64,000 nt of DNA from Rhizobacter sp. SG703 (GCF_012275445.1 NZ_JAAZQK010000007.1:248001-312000), one strand, 5' to 3'. Positions 35,569-44,896 are shown, counted from the stretch's first letter. The notes: generated by a model not told the origin, from the letters alone. Made by a program: numbers and translations.

Positions 35569-36510
35569 TCAGGCCGAGAACAGCCGCCAGCGCGCGGTCA
35601 TCGCCTTCAGCCCCTGCAGGATGCCGCTCGGCACCGGCGCGTCGAGCCCGGCAACGCGCACCGTGCGGTGCAGCGCGACGTGGCGGGCGTCTCCCAGGCA
35701 GCGCAGGTGCTCCTTCATCGCTGCCGACACCGCGAGGCTCAGCACCGCCGGACGGATCGGCTTGCTGGCGAAGCGGTAGATGCGGGCCTGGTTGATCAGC
35801 CGCACGACCTCGTCCGCATCGGTGTGGTCCGTCAGCATCACGGTGATCAGCGCCGGGAAATGGGTCTTCAACGCGTGCAGCAGCTGGCCGGTGTCGGCGC
35901 CGCCGACGCGCGCTTCGCACACCATTACGCCGATCGCGTGGCGCGCCAGCAGTTGCAACGCGCCGGCGACGCTGTCGGCCCGGTACACCGTGAGCTCCGC
36001 GCCGAGCGCCTGCCGGACCAGCGCGCAGTCGTCCTCGCTGTCATCGAGCAGCAGCACGCCGGCCACCGGCGCCGCCGCGGCGCGGCCCGCCGAACCCGGC
36101 GGCGTGACGATCGGGGCCGGGCGCGACTGCATCTGGCCGACCTCGGCCGCGTCGGCCAGCGTCGTGCGGATCGCGTCCTGGTCCCAGGGTTTGGTCAGGT
36201 AGCGAAAGATCTGGCCGTCGTTGACCGAACCGAGGATGGCCTCCTGGTCGGCATAGCCGGTCAACAGCACGCGCACCGTGTGCGGCCAATGCTGGCACAC
36301 CTTGGCCAGCAGCTGCACACCGGTCATGCCGGGCATGCGCTGGTCGCTGACGATCACGTCGATGGGCTCGTGGCGCAGGATCTCCAGCGCCTGCGCGCCG
36401 CTCGACGCGGTGAACACCTCGTAGGTGTTGCGAAACATCACGCGCAGCAGGTTGATGATGCGTTCTTCGTCGTCGACGAACAGGATGCGGGCTTTCTGCG
36501 GGGCTGTCAC
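35569..36510 (-). CDS. Response regulator with two receiver domains, second lacking the phospho-Asp
   Basis: 313 residues from GTG 36510. Receiver 1 (residues ~8-125) is complete: DDE acidic pocket (13-15), phospho-acceptor Asp56 in IVSDQRMPG, Thr84 and Lys107. Receiver 2 (~150-270) keeps the acidic pocket (DDSEDD) and Lys in FASKPI, but the phospho-acceptor position holds Glu199 (VMVCEARVG). There is no DNA-binding or enzymatic output domain, so signalling must be by protein contact. Third gene of an operon with a histidine kinase and a cytochrome c peroxidase. Confidence 0.88.
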   Translation of the reverse strand: MTAPQKARILFVDDEERIINLLRVMFRNTYEVFTASSGAQALEILRHEPIDVIVSDQRMPGMTGVQLLAKVCQHWPHTVRVLLTGYADQEAILGSVNDGQIFRYLTKPWDQDAIRTTLADAAEVGQMQSRPAPIVTPPGSAGRAAAAPVAGVLLLDDSEDDCALVRQALGAELTVYRADSVAGALQLLARHAIGVMVCEARVGGADTGQLLHALKTHFPALITVMLTDHTDADEVVRLINQARIYRFASKPIRPAVLSLAVSAAMKEHLRCLGDARHVALHRTVRVAGLDAPVPSGILQGLKAMTARWRLFSA

Positions 36511-36557
36511 GTGGCGGGCTCCGTCGGTGGGTTGGCGGGTGGGGGCGGTCGCGGGGA

Positions 36558-38372
36558 TCAGGCGGCCAGCAGGACCGGCTTGTCCGCTTTGGCGGCCTTG
36601 TCGGATTTTTCCGGCTCGCGCGGGCCCAGCGGCAGCAGGATCGAGAACACGGTGCCGACACCGGGCTCGGTGTCGACGAGGATCTTGCCGCCGTGCTCCT
36701 GGATGATCTTGAACGAGATCGACAGGCCCATGCCGGTGCCTTTTCCGATCGGCTTGGTGGTGTAGAACGGGTCGAAGATCTTCGGCAGCACGTTCGCCGG
36801 AATCCCGCTGCCGTTGTCCTGGATCTCGATGCGCACCATGTCGTCGCCCTCGCGCGCGGTGCGCAGCGTGATCACGCCGGGTTCGGCGCGCTCCGCCGGC
36901 ATCGCATGCACCGCGTTCGTGATGATGTTCAGGAACACCTGGTTGATCTGCGACGGCGAGCACTGGATCTTCGGCAGGTCGAAGGCCAGCTCGCGACGGA
37001 TCTCGACCGTGTTCTTCAGCAGGTTGCGCGCGAGCAGCAGCGTGCTCTCCAGGCCCTCGTGCACCGCGAACTCGCTGACCTTCGCGCGGTCGAGCCGGCT
37101 GAAGTTCTTCAGGTTCGTGACGATCTCCGAGATCTGCTCGATGCCGTGGATGCCGTCGGCCAGCAGCTGCCCCATCTCGTCCATCACGCGGCTGCCGGAG
37201 ACCTCCCGCGTGGACTTGTCGAACCGGTTCGCCACCGTCTGCAACTGCGCGCGGTCGCGCTGCTCGTTCGGCAGGTGCAGCATCTGCGCGAACTGCACGC
37301 TGTTGGCCGCCAGCTGCGCCACCGGCACGACCTGCTCGCGCAGCACCTCGAACGTGCCCTTGACGTACGCGAGCGGCGTGTTGATCTCGTGGGCGATGCC
37401 GGCCACCATCTGCCCGAGGGCCGACATCTTCTCGGACTGCACCAGGTGGACCTGCGACTCCTTCAGCTCGTCGTGGCTGCGCGTCAGCTCCAGGTTGACG
37501 CGCGCCAGCAGGCGGTAGCTGGCGACGAGGCGCCACGCGAACCAGCCGAGTGCGACCAGCAGCGCGGCCGAATAGGCCACCAGCACCCAGCGCCAGGTCT
37601 GCTGCGAGACCAGCAGCTTCTCGTGCTCCAGCGCATTCATGTCGGCCAGCTCGTCCAGCGCGCGCGCCGTCGGCAGCACCGCCAGCTGCTTCAGCAGCCT
37701 GTCGCCCAGCTGCTGCTGGCGCACCACCGTCTCGGCATGGGCCGCGTAACCCGCAATGCGCTCGGCCGTGGCGTCCGGCAGCGCCTTGGCGAGCTTGCGC
37801 AGGTGGGCGATGCTGTCGTCGACACGGGCGACCAGGCCGGCGTCGGGCGTGTCGGTGTAGACAAGCGTGTCGACCAGAACGCGGTCGACCGCCTGGATCA
37901 GCCCGTCGCGTTCGGCGGCCGGCCCCGCGGCCAGCACTTCCGCGGCCGCCGACGGCAGGTAGCGGGTGGAGTTGCGCAGGATCGAATGTTGCGACTTGAA
38001 GCGGTCGATCAGCTCGACCTTGGACGCCATCAGCTGCCGGTAGTTGTCGAGCAGCGGCACGATGCGCGCGCCGCTGTCGCCGCGACCGCTCCAGAACAGG
38101 TTGGTCTTGCTGCGCAGCAGGTCGTCGAGCGATTCGATCACCGGCAACGGGCTCGCAACCGGGTCGTAGCTCGCGTTCAGGCCGGTCTTCGAGCGCAGCA
38201 CGTCGACGTTCCATTCGGCATCGATCTGCTTGAGCTGGCGCAGCAGCGAGCTGATCTCGCCGTATTCGGCGTGGTTTACATCCGAGGTCTTGTCCACCAG
38301 CAGCGCCAGCACCAGGGCCAGCCCGGCGCCGACCAGCAGGTTCACCCAGGTTCTCTTGTTCATCGTGATCAT
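36558..38372 (-). CDS. Membrane sensor histidine kinase
   Basis: 604 residues. TM1 lies at ~9-27, a helical periplasmic domain of ~245 residues follows, and TM2 (LVAYSAALLVALGWFAW) precedes a coiled coil. The H-box is GIAHEINTP with the phospho-His at 328, then the ATPase domain with NIITNAVHAMP, DNGSGIP and GKGTGMGLSIS. A second ATG at 38363 is an alternative start. The kinase likely phosphorylates the receiver encoded 47 bp downstream. Its gene follows a cytochrome c peroxidase gene by 14 bp, suggesting a peroxide or redox signal, which is inference. Confidence 0.93.
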   Translation of the reverse strand: MITMNKRTWVNLLVGAGLALVLALLVDKTSDVNHAEYGEISSLLRQLKQIDAEWNVDVLRSKTGLNASYDPVASPLPVIESLDDLLRSKTNLFWSGRGDSGARIVPLLDNYRQLMASKVELIDRFKSQHSILRNSTRYLPSAAAEVLAAGPAAERDGLIQAVDRVLVDTLVYTDTPDAGLVARVDDSIAHLRKLAKALPDATAERIAGYAAHAETVVRQQQLGDRLLKQLAVLPTARALDELADMNALEHEKLLVSQQTWRWVLVAYSAALLVALGWFAWRLVASYRLLARVNLELTRSHDELKESQVHLVQSEKMSALGQMVAGIAHEINTPLAYVKGTFEVLREQVVPVAQLAANSVQFAQMLHLPNEQRDRAQLQTVANRFDKSTREVSGSRVMDEMGQLLADGIHGIEQISEIVTNLKNFSRLDRAKVSEFAVHEGLESTLLLARNLLKNTVEIRRELAFDLPKIQCSPSQINQVFLNIITNAVHAMPAERAEPGVITLRTAREGDDMVRIEIQDNGSGIPANVLPKIFDPFYTTKPIGKGTGMGLSISFKIIQEHGGKILVDTEPGVGTVFSILLPLGPREPEKSDKAAKADKPVLLAA

Positions 38373-38386
38373 GGGAGCTCGCTCGT

Positions 38387-39379
38387 TCAAGGTTGGGTGC
38401 GGGGCTCGAGCGAGCGGCCGCGAAGCTCGCCGGTGAGCGTGTACAGGAACTTCACGATCAGTGCCTTGTCCTGCTGCGGAGCGGGTCGCCCAAGCTGGTA
38501 GCGGAACATCGTGTCCACCGCATCGTCGAGCGTGCGGGCCGAGCCGTCGTGGAAGTACGGCGCCGTGAGCGCGACGTTGCGCAGGCTGGGCACCTTGAAC
38601 ATGTGCCGGTCCGCCTCGTTGTGCGTCACGTTGTAGCGACCCATGTCGGCGCCGGTCGGCTCGCCGCGGCCGGCGAAGTAGTCGCCCATCACGCCGAACA
38701 CCTGGAACATGTTGCCGCCGACGTTCACGCCCTGGTGGCAGGCCACGCAACCGTAGCTCTTGAACAGCCGGTAGCCTTGCAGTTCGTCGCGGTGCAGCGC
38801 CGTCATGTCGCCGCGCAGGTACTTGTCGAAGCGCGCATTCGGCGTCGTCAGCGAGCGCTCGAACACCGCGATCGCATCCTGGATGTTGCGCGGCTTCAGC
38901 CCGTCGCGGTACGACTCGCCGAAGGCCGACACCAGGCTCTTGTCGCGCGACAGCTTCTCGATCACCTGCGACCAGTTGCTGCCCATTTCCTTCGGGTTGT
39001 GGACCGGGCCGGCCGCCTGTTCTTCCAGCGACGCCGCGCGGCCGTCCCAGAACTGGCGGAAGTTGAAGCCGCTGTTCAACACCGTGGGCACGTTGATCGG
39101 ACCCACCGCGCCCCCGATGCCGATGGCGCTGACGCGGCCATCGACGCCGCCGCGCTCCAGCGAATGGCAGCTGGCGCAGGCGATGGTGTCGTCGCCGGAC
39201 AGGCGCTTGTCGTGGAACAGGCGGTCGCCGAGCGCCACCTTGCGCGCATCGAGCCGGACATCGAGCGGGATCGGCCGGATCGGCTCGTCGACCTGCGCCC
39301 ACGCTTGTCCTGCAGCGAAGCCGCCGAGCGCGGCGGCGAGAACAACAGCGGCAATTTTTTCGGCATCCAACCAGGGCAT
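38387..39379 (-). CDS. Di-haem cytochrome c peroxidase
   Basis: 330 residues with a signal peptide (AAVVLAAALGGFAAGQAWA). Two haem attachment motifs are visible: CASCH at 68-72 and CVACH in the middle of the protein. The domain pattern (LFHDKRLSGD, FWDGRA, YFHDGSARTLDDAV) is that of periplasmic CcpA/MauG family di-haem peroxidases, which reduce hydrogen peroxide using cytochrome c electrons. First gene of an operon with a histidine kinase and a double-receiver regulator. Confidence 0.93.
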   Translation of the reverse strand: MPWLDAEKIAAVVLAAALGGFAAGQAWAQVDEPIRPIPLDVRLDARKVALGDRLFHDKRLSGDDTIACASCHSLERGGVDGRVSAIGIGGAVGPINVPTVLNSGFNFRQFWDGRAASLEEQAAGPVHNPKEMGSNWSQVIEKLSRDKSLVSAFGESYRDGLKPRNIQDAIAVFERSLTTPNARFDKYLRGDMTALHRDELQGYRLFKSYGCVACHQGVNVGGNMFQVFGVMGDYFAGRGEPTGADMGRYNVTHNEADRHMFKVPSLRNVALTAPYFHDGSARTLDDAVDTMFRYQLGRPAPQQDKALIVKFLYTLTGELRGRSLEPRTQP

Positions 39380-39613
39380 GAGGACCTCATCAATCGTTGT
39401 GTGCGTGATGCGTCACTGCACCCGACGACTATCGGCTCAGGTTGTCACGTGACGTAAGGAATTGCCGCACAGGTCGCCCACTCGAAAAGTCAACAACTGC
39501 CAACTGCGTTGACACACCCATCACGGGTACGAATGTCTGGCGCCGGGACCGGAACCGGCGGCGGCGTCAGGCCACTCAGTCCGCACCGAATCCCTCGGCA
39601 TGAACATCGATCC

Positions 39614-40111
39614 ATGAGCAACATCCTGAAGAACCTGGTGGACGGCTTCGCGCGTCGCGTCGGCGGCACGCACTTCGAGTTCGACGGCGAAGGCCACCTG
39701 CAGCTGGTGGTCGACGGCAAGTACGTCGTGAGCCTGCTGCACGAGCCCGACGAATCCCGCATCCACCTGTTCGCCGAAGCCGGCACGATGCCCTTCGGCC
39801 TCGATCATCTGCGCGATCGGCACGGCGAAGACCGCTGGCAGGCCAGCACCGACCGCACCGATGCCGAAGGCTTCACGTCGGCGCTGCGCTGGCATGAATC
39901 GACCGGCAGCGTGCTGCAACTGGCCAGCGCACCGGTCGCGCAACTCGACGATGTGAAGTTCGCGAACTGGCTCAAGCTGTTCCTCGACAACCTGACCCGG
40001 CTCGACGCGATGATCGCGGCCGGGCCCGATGTCGAGAACGCCGAAGTGATCGAGGTCAGCGAGTTCCCGCCGATGGATCCGCTGGAACTGGAACTGCAGT
40101 TGATGATGTGA
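39614..40111 (+). CDS. CesT/Tir-chaperone-like small protein
   Basis: 165 residues, acidic, no signal peptide. The start SNILKNLVDGFARRV, followed by an alpha-beta-beta-beta pattern (HFEFDGEGHLQLVVDGKYVVSL) and a later helix, resembles class I type III secretion chaperones of the CesT family. No secretion apparatus gene is present in the window, so the role is uncertain. The C-terminus (VIEVSEFPPMDPLELELQL) is an acidic extension. A TTGACA hexamer at 39509-39514 could be part of its promoter but no convincing -10 follows. Confidence 0.6.
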   Translation: MSNILKNLVDGFARRVGGTHFEFDGEGHLQLVVDGKYVVSLLHEPDESRIHLFAEAGTMPFGLDHLRDRHGEDRWQASTDRTDAEGFTSALRWHESTGSVLQLASAPVAQLDDVKFANWLKLFLDNLTRLDAMIAAGPDVENAEVIEVSEFPPMDPLELELQLMM

Positions 40112-40173
40112 GGCGGCGGCGGCCGGTTGGCGCTCCGCACAGCCGCCATCCGATCAAGGTCGGGGACCACACG

Positions 40174-40332
40174 GTGAGCCAGGAGCGGCTTCCCACAACC
40201 GCGCTTCTGCCGGAGTTTCAGCTGCAGCACGTGATGCTCGGTGCGCCACCCTCGGATGTCGGCGGCCCAGCTTCCGAGCGTCTCAACGGGATGCTGTCCG
40301 CACTGGAAGAGTTGCCCGCCTTCCCGGTCTGA
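40174..40332 (+). CDS. Possible small hypothetical protein
   Basis: 52 residues from a GTG at 40174 (an upstream in-frame GTG at 40108 overlaps the previous gene). Sequence is polar with TTALLPEFQLQHVMLGAPPSD and a C-terminal helix ERLNGMLSALEEL. It lies 62 bp after the CesT-like gene and converges with sixA. No homology is recognised and the ribosome site is weak; it may be a partner of the chaperone-like protein or simply non-coding. Confidence 0.3.
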   Translation: MSQERLPTTALLPEFQLQHVMLGAPPSDVGGPASERLNGMLSALEELPAFPV

Positions 40333-40353
40333 CCACGGCCCTGACCGCCGACG

Positions 40354-40815
40354 TTACAAGCAGTCCGGCGCCTGCACCGCCTGCAGCACGGTGTCGACGA
40401 CACCTTCGCGGTCGCGCCGTCGGAACCACCACACCGCGCCCTTCTTGATCGACCAGGCCTGCGGCTGGCCGCTCAGCAGCAGCGCCGCCACCTGGCCCAG
40501 CGTCGGCTGGTGGCCGATCACCAGCACCGGTTCGGTCGCATCGGGCCAGCGCGCGACCTTCAGCACCGCCTCTGCCGTGGCCTCGGGCGCCAGCACCGGC
40601 ACGGTCTTGAACGATTTGTCGAGCGCCTTCGCGGTCTGCTGCGTGCGCACCGCGGGGCTGACCAGGATGCGCGTCGAATGCGCGAGCCGCTGGTTCAGCC
40701 ACTCGGCCATGCGCTGCGCCTGGCGCTCGCCCTTTGGCGTCAACGCGCGCTCGAGGTCGCCTTGGCCCTCGCGCAACACGTGCGCTTCCGCATGGCGCCA
40801 CAGGATCAGGTCCAT
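40354..40815 (-). CDS. sixA: Phosphohistidine phosphatase SixA
   Basis: 153 residues of the histidine phosphatase superfamily. The catalytic LWRHAEA motif is at the N-terminus, with the second arginine and ILVSPAVRTQQTA, and the second histidine in VIGHQPTLG. SixA removes phosphate from histidine residues of phosphorelay or PTS proteins. Last gene of the four-gene operon that starts with the PlcP-like gene; it follows ppk by 5 bp. Confidence 0.93.
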   Translation of the reverse strand: MDLILWRHAEAHVLREGQGDLERALTPKGERQAQRMAEWLNQRLAHSTRILVSPAVRTQQTAKALDKSFKTVPVLAPEATAEAVLKVARWPDATEPVLVIGHQPTLGQVAALLLSGQPQAWSIKKGAVWWFRRRDREGVVDTVLQAVQAPDCL

Positions 40816-40820
40816 GTCGA

Positions 40821-42902
40821 TCACCCCGCTCCGGATGGCTTCGCCGTCATCAACCGCATCAGTGCCTGCTGCGCGCTCGGACCTTCGGTGCCGATGCGCT
40901 GGTAGCTGCCGTCCGACTGCAGGGACCACGCGTCCTGGCCGTCGTGCAGGTAGGGCACCAGGCATTCGTCGATGACGCGCTGGCGCAGCGCGGCGCTGCG
41001 CACCGGCCAGGCCACCTCGATGCGGCGGAACATGTTGCGCCCCATCCAGTCGGCGCTCGACAAGAACAAGGCCTCGTCCGCCTCGCCCTCGCCCCAGCGG
41101 AAGTACAGCACCCGCGAATGCTCCAGCAGCCGGCCGACCACCGAGCGCACGCGGATGCGGTCGGTGCGGCCCGGGATGCCCGGCGGCAGCATGCAGGCGC
41201 CGCGCACGATCAGGTCGATGTCGGCGCCGGCCTGGCCGGCAGCGACCAGCGCCTCGATCAGCGGCACATCGGTCAGCGCATTGATCTTCACGACGATGCG
41301 CGCCGGCCGCCCCGCTCGCGCCGCATCGGCCACCTGGTGGATGTGCGCGAGCATCTGCTTGTGCAGCGTGAACGGCGCCTGCAGCAGCTGGCGCAGCGGC
41401 CGCATCTTGCCCAGGCTCGCGAGCTGCTGGAACACCGTGTCGATGTCGGCGGTCATCTCGGCATCGGCCGTCAGGCAGCCGACGTCGGTGTACAGCCGCG
41501 CGGTCTTCGGGTTGTAGTTGCCGGTCGACAGGTGGCCGTAGCGCCGCAGCCTGCCCTCTTCGCGCCGGGTCACCAGCAGCAGCTTCGCGTGCGTCTTCAA
41601 CCCGACGATGCCGTACACCACCTGCGCGCCCACCGCCTCCAGCCGCTCGGCCCAATTGATGTTCGCCTCTTCGTCGAAGCGCGCCTTCAGCTCGACGACG
41701 GCCATCACCTCCTTGCCGCGCCGCGCCGCGTCGATCAGCAGGTCCATCAGCGGCGACTCGCTGCCGGTGCGGTAGATCGTCTGCTTGATCGCGAGAACGT
41801 CGGGGTCTTCGACCGCCTCGCGCAGGAACTGCACCACCGGCTCGAACGATTCGAACGGGTGGTGCATCAGCACATCGCCATGGCGCAGCCGCTCGAAGAT
41901 CGAATGGTCGCGCGACAGCCCGGCCGGCCACGGCGCGTCGTGCTGCGCGAAGCGCAGCGCCGGCGCATCGGCGGCGTCGATCAGCGCGTTCAGCCGCACC
42001 AGGTTGACCGGCCCGTTCACGTGGTACAGCGCCGCCTGCGGCAACGCGAACTGCAACAGCAAGAACTCCGACAGCTCCGGCGGGCAGGTGTTCACCACCT
42101 CCAGCCGCACCGCCTGGCCGAAGTGGCGCGTCGTCAGCCCCGAGCGCAGCGCCTGCCGCAGGTTGGCGACGTCTTCTTCGTCGATCGCCAGGTCCGAGTC
42201 GCGCGTCAGCCGGAACTGCGAGAACGCCTCGACCTCGCGGCCAGGGAACAGCTCGGCCAGGTGGGCGCGGATCACGCTGGTCAGCAGCACGAAGGCCTGG
42301 CCGCCGCCGGCGATGTCGTCCGGCAGCCGGATCACGCGCGGCAGCACGCGCGGGACCTTGACGATCGCGATCGTGTTCTCGCGCCCGAACGCGTCCTTGC
42401 CGCCCAGCCGCACGATGAAGTTCAGCGATTTGTTCGCGACCTGCGGGAACGGGTGCGACGGGTCCAGCCCCACCGGCACCAGCAACGGGCGCACCTGGCG
42501 CTGGAAGAAGGCGTCGACCCAGCGCCGCTGGGCCTCGTTGCGGTCGCTGTGGTTCAGGATCTGGATGCCCTGCTGCTTCAGCGCCGGCATCACCTCGTCG
42601 TTGAAGCAGCGGTACTGGTCGTCGATCAGCAGGTGGGCCTCGGCGGCCACCGTCGCCAGGTCGCGCGCCGAGACGCCGGCGCCGGGCTGGCGCACCGCCT
42701 CGATGTAGTCGGCGAAGCGCACCTCGAAGAACTCGTCCATGTTGGACGACACGATGCAGATGTAGCGCAGCCGCTCCAGCAGCGGCACGTCGTCGCGCCG
42801 GGCCTGGGCCAGCACGCGGCGGTTGAACTCCAGGATGGCGCTTTCACGGTTCAGCAGCGCCGGCATCAGCGGTGCCGGCGAAGCGGCGGTCGGCGGGGTC
42901 AT
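40821..42902 (-). CDS. ppk: Polyphosphate kinase 1
   Basis: 693 residues, normal for Ppk1. The N-terminal domain (LNRESAILEFNRRVL, SSNMDEFFEVR), the head domain and the two catalytic PLD-like domains can be followed; catalytic histidine regions are in LKTHAKLLLVTRREEG and LYFRWGEG, and the ATP-contacting GHLSTGNYN is present. It makes polyphosphate from ATP. Its start overlaps the stop of the glycosyltransferase gene by 4 bp, and sixA follows 5 bp after it. Confidence 0.97.
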   Translation of the reverse strand: MTPPTAASPAPLMPALLNRESAILEFNRRVLAQARRDDVPLLERLRYICIVSSNMDEFFEVRFADYIEAVRQPGAGVSARDLATVAAEAHLLIDDQYRCFNDEVMPALKQQGIQILNHSDRNEAQRRWVDAFFQRQVRPLLVPVGLDPSHPFPQVANKSLNFIVRLGGKDAFGRENTIAIVKVPRVLPRVIRLPDDIAGGGQAFVLLTSVIRAHLAELFPGREVEAFSQFRLTRDSDLAIDEEDVANLRQALRSGLTTRHFGQAVRLEVVNTCPPELSEFLLLQFALPQAALYHVNGPVNLVRLNALIDAADAPALRFAQHDAPWPAGLSRDHSIFERLRHGDVLMHHPFESFEPVVQFLREAVEDPDVLAIKQTIYRTGSESPLMDLLIDAARRGKEVMAVVELKARFDEEANINWAERLEAVGAQVVYGIVGLKTHAKLLLVTRREEGRLRRYGHLSTGNYNPKTARLYTDVGCLTADAEMTADIDTVFQQLASLGKMRPLRQLLQAPFTLHKQMLAHIHQVADAARAGRPARIVVKINALTDVPLIEALVAAGQAGADIDLIVRGACMLPPGIPGRTDRIRVRSVVGRLLEHSRVLYFRWGEGEADEALFLSSADWMGRNMFRRIEVAWPVRSAALRQRVIDECLVPYLHDGQDAWSLQSDGSYQRIGTEGPSAQQALMRLMTAKPSGAG

Positions 42903-43981
42903 CCGACGAGTTTATGAAGGTTTTGCGTCGGTTTCGTGACAGCCAGGTCAGCGCCCGGCGCGGCCGGCACCAGGTGGCCGAGGAACTCGCGGCACACCGG
43001 CTCCCAGCCGAACTGCAGCGCGCGCTCGCGGGCCCGATCGCGCGGGATCTCCAGCGCCTGCAGTGCCGCCGTGCGCAGATCGTCGTGCAACACGCCGCCA
43101 TCGCGCCCGTCGCGCTGCGGCGCGACCACGTCCAGCGGCCCGGCCACCGGGTAGGCGGCGACCGGCGTGCCGCAGGCCAGCGCCTCCAGCATCACCAGCC
43201 CGAAGGTTTCGGAGCGGCCGGGGAACACGAACACGTCGGCGGCGCTGTAGATGCGCGCCAGCTCGCTGCGGTCGACCACGCCGCGCCAGTGCACCTGCGG
43301 GTACTCGCGCTGCAGCCGCTCCTGCAGCGGCCCGACGCCGTAGACGATCTTCGAGCCCGGCAGGTCGAGGTCGAGGAAGGCCTCCAGGTTCTTCTCGTAG
43401 CTGAGCCGGCCGACATGCAGGAACACCGGCCGCGGCAACCCGAGGTCGGCGCCCGGCACCGGCTCGAACAGTCCCAGGTCGACGCCATGCGACCAGCGCC
43501 GCAGCGGCGTGAATCCATAGCCCTGCAGGATGTCGAACATGCCGGCGGTCGGCACCATGATGCCGCTCGACTTCGCATGGAAGCGGCGGAACCAGGCATA
43601 GCCCCAGCGCTCCGGCAGGTGCAGCGCCCGCGCCAGGATCTCGGGGAAGCGGGTGTGGAACGCCGTCGTGAACGCGAGCCCGCGCCGGATGCAGTGCGCA
43701 CGCGCGGCGCCGCCGAGCGGTCCTTCGGTCGCGATGTGGATCGCATCGATGCCACCATCGTGAAGCGCGGCATCGTCGATGCGCCGCGCCACCTCGCGCC
43801 CCGGCCTCCACGCGAGTTCGATCTCGCGGTAGCCCGGGCAGGCGAAGCGCCTGAAGCCCGACGGCTCGATCATCAGCACCTGGTGGCCGAGCGCGGTCAG
43901 CCCCTGCTGCAGCTCGACCAGCGTCGTGACGACGCCGTTGACCTGCGGCTTCCATGCATCGGTGACCAGCAGGATCCTCAT
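42899..43981 (-). CDS. GT4-family glycosyltransferase (Agt-like, glycolipid synthesis)
   Basis: 360 residues with two Rossmann domains of GT-B fold. N-terminal LLVTDAWKPQVNGVVTTL, the acceptor-side histidine in AFHTRFPEIL, and donor-site FLHVGRLSYEKNLEAFL plus PGRSETFGLVMLEALACG match the family that glycosylates diacylglycerol or mannosides. It overlaps the PlcP-like gene by 4 bp and ppk by 4 bp. The PlcP-Agt pair in marine bacteria replaces phospholipids with glycolipids under phosphate starvation; this is the proposed role here, though a lipid A or polysaccharide sugar transferase remains possible. Confidence 0.8.
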   Translation of the reverse strand: MRILLVTDAWKPQVNGVVTTLVELQQGLTALGHQVLMIEPSGFRRFACPGYREIELAWRPGREVARRIDDAALHDGGIDAIHIATEGPLGGAARAHCIRRGLAFTTAFHTRFPEILARALHLPERWGYAWFRRFHAKSSGIMVPTAGMFDILQGYGFTPLRRWSHGVDLGLFEPVPGADLGLPRPVFLHVGRLSYEKNLEAFLDLDLPGSKIVYGVGPLQERLQREYPQVHWRGVVDRSELARIYSAADVFVFPGRSETFGLVMLEALACGTPVAAYPVAGPLDVVAPQRDGRDGGVLHDDLRTAALQALEIPRDRARERALQFGWEPVCREFLGHLVPAAPGADLAVTKPTQNLHKLVG

Positions 43982-44850
43982 GCGGCCTCCGCGACGGCGG
44001 GCGCGGTCGCCGTCGCCTGCGGCTCGCGATCGCGCAGCTGCTGCGCCCAGTCGATGATCTCGAGCCGCCCGTCCGCATGCTCGACCAGCGCGGTCAGGCT
44101 CTCGACCCAGTCGCCGTCGTTCGCATAGGTGATGCCGTCGATCTCGCGCAGCTCGGCATGGTGGATGTGCCCGCAGACGACGCCGTGCATGCCGCGGCGG
44201 CGCGCCTCGCGGGCCACCGCGTTCTCGAAGTCGCCGATGAAGCTGACGGCCCGCTTGACCTTCAGCTTCAGGTATTTCGACAGGCTCCAGTACGGCAGGC
44301 CCATGCGCGCGCGCAGCGAGTTCAGGTGACGGTTCAGCTTCAGCGTGAACTCGTAGAGCGTGTCGCCGACGTGGGCGAGCCACTTGGCGCACTGGATGAC
44401 GCCGTCGAACAGGTCGCCGTGCAGGATCCACAGCCGCCGGCCGTCGGCGGTCTCGTGCACCCACTCCTCGGCGACCTCGATGCCGCCGAACTCGTGTCCG
44501 ACGTATCGGCGCGCGAACTCGTCGTGGTTGCCCGGGACGAAGACGACGCGCGTGCCCTTGCGCGCCTTGCGCAGCAGCTTCTGCACCACGTCGTTGTGCG
44601 ACTGCGGCCAGTACCAGTGGCGCCGCAATTGCCAGCCGTCGACGATGTCGCCGACCAGGAACAGCGTGTCGCTCTCGACGTGGCGCAGGAAGTCGAGCAG
44701 CGCATCGGCACGGCAGCCGGGCGTGCCCAGGTGCAGGTCCGAGATCCACACGCTGCGGTAGCGCAGGCGGTGCGCGGTCGGTTCGTCCTCGGCGCCGGGC
44801 GGCGGCTCCTGCGGGACGGTCCAGGCACGAAGAAAGGCGTCTCGTTGCAT
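43978..44850 (-). CDS. Metallophosphoesterase (PlcP-like; annotated in relatives as UDP-2,3-diacylglucosamine diphosphatase)
   Basis: 290 residues from ATG 44850; starts at 44898 and 44922 are possible but would place a candidate Pho box inside the gene. Calcineurin-like metal motifs are complete: SDLHLGTPG, GDIVDGW, GNHDE, LHGD and GHIHHAE. Relatives are LpxH-like pyrophosphatases and the PlcP phospholipase C of Rhizobiales and marine bacteria. It overlaps the Agt-like glycosyltransferase gene by 4 bp, the arrangement of the PlcP-Agt lipid-remodelling pair. No signal peptide; cytoplasmic face of the inner membrane. Confidence 0.82.
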   Translation of the reverse strand: MQRDAFLRAWTVPQEPPPGAEDEPTAHRLRYRSVWISDLHLGTPGCRADALLDFLRHVESDTLFLVGDIVDGWQLRRHWYWPQSHNDVVQKLLRKARKGTRVVFVPGNHDEFARRYVGHEFGGIEVAEEWVHETADGRRLWILHGDLFDGVIQCAKWLAHVGDTLYEFTLKLNRHLNSLRARMGLPYWSLSKYLKLKVKRAVSFIGDFENAVAREARRRGMHGVVCGHIHHAELREIDGITYANDGDWVESLTALVEHADGRLEIIDWAQQLRDREPQATATAPAVAEAA

Positions 44851-44896
44851 GGACGCCCAGCTTCGCAGCCGGGCGTGACGTGGCAGTGGCAAGGGC

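Noticed and set aside
40734-42917. Long plus-strand open frame (727 codons) opposite ppk
   Set aside because: His/Arg/Gln-rich antisense shadow of ppk; no family features.
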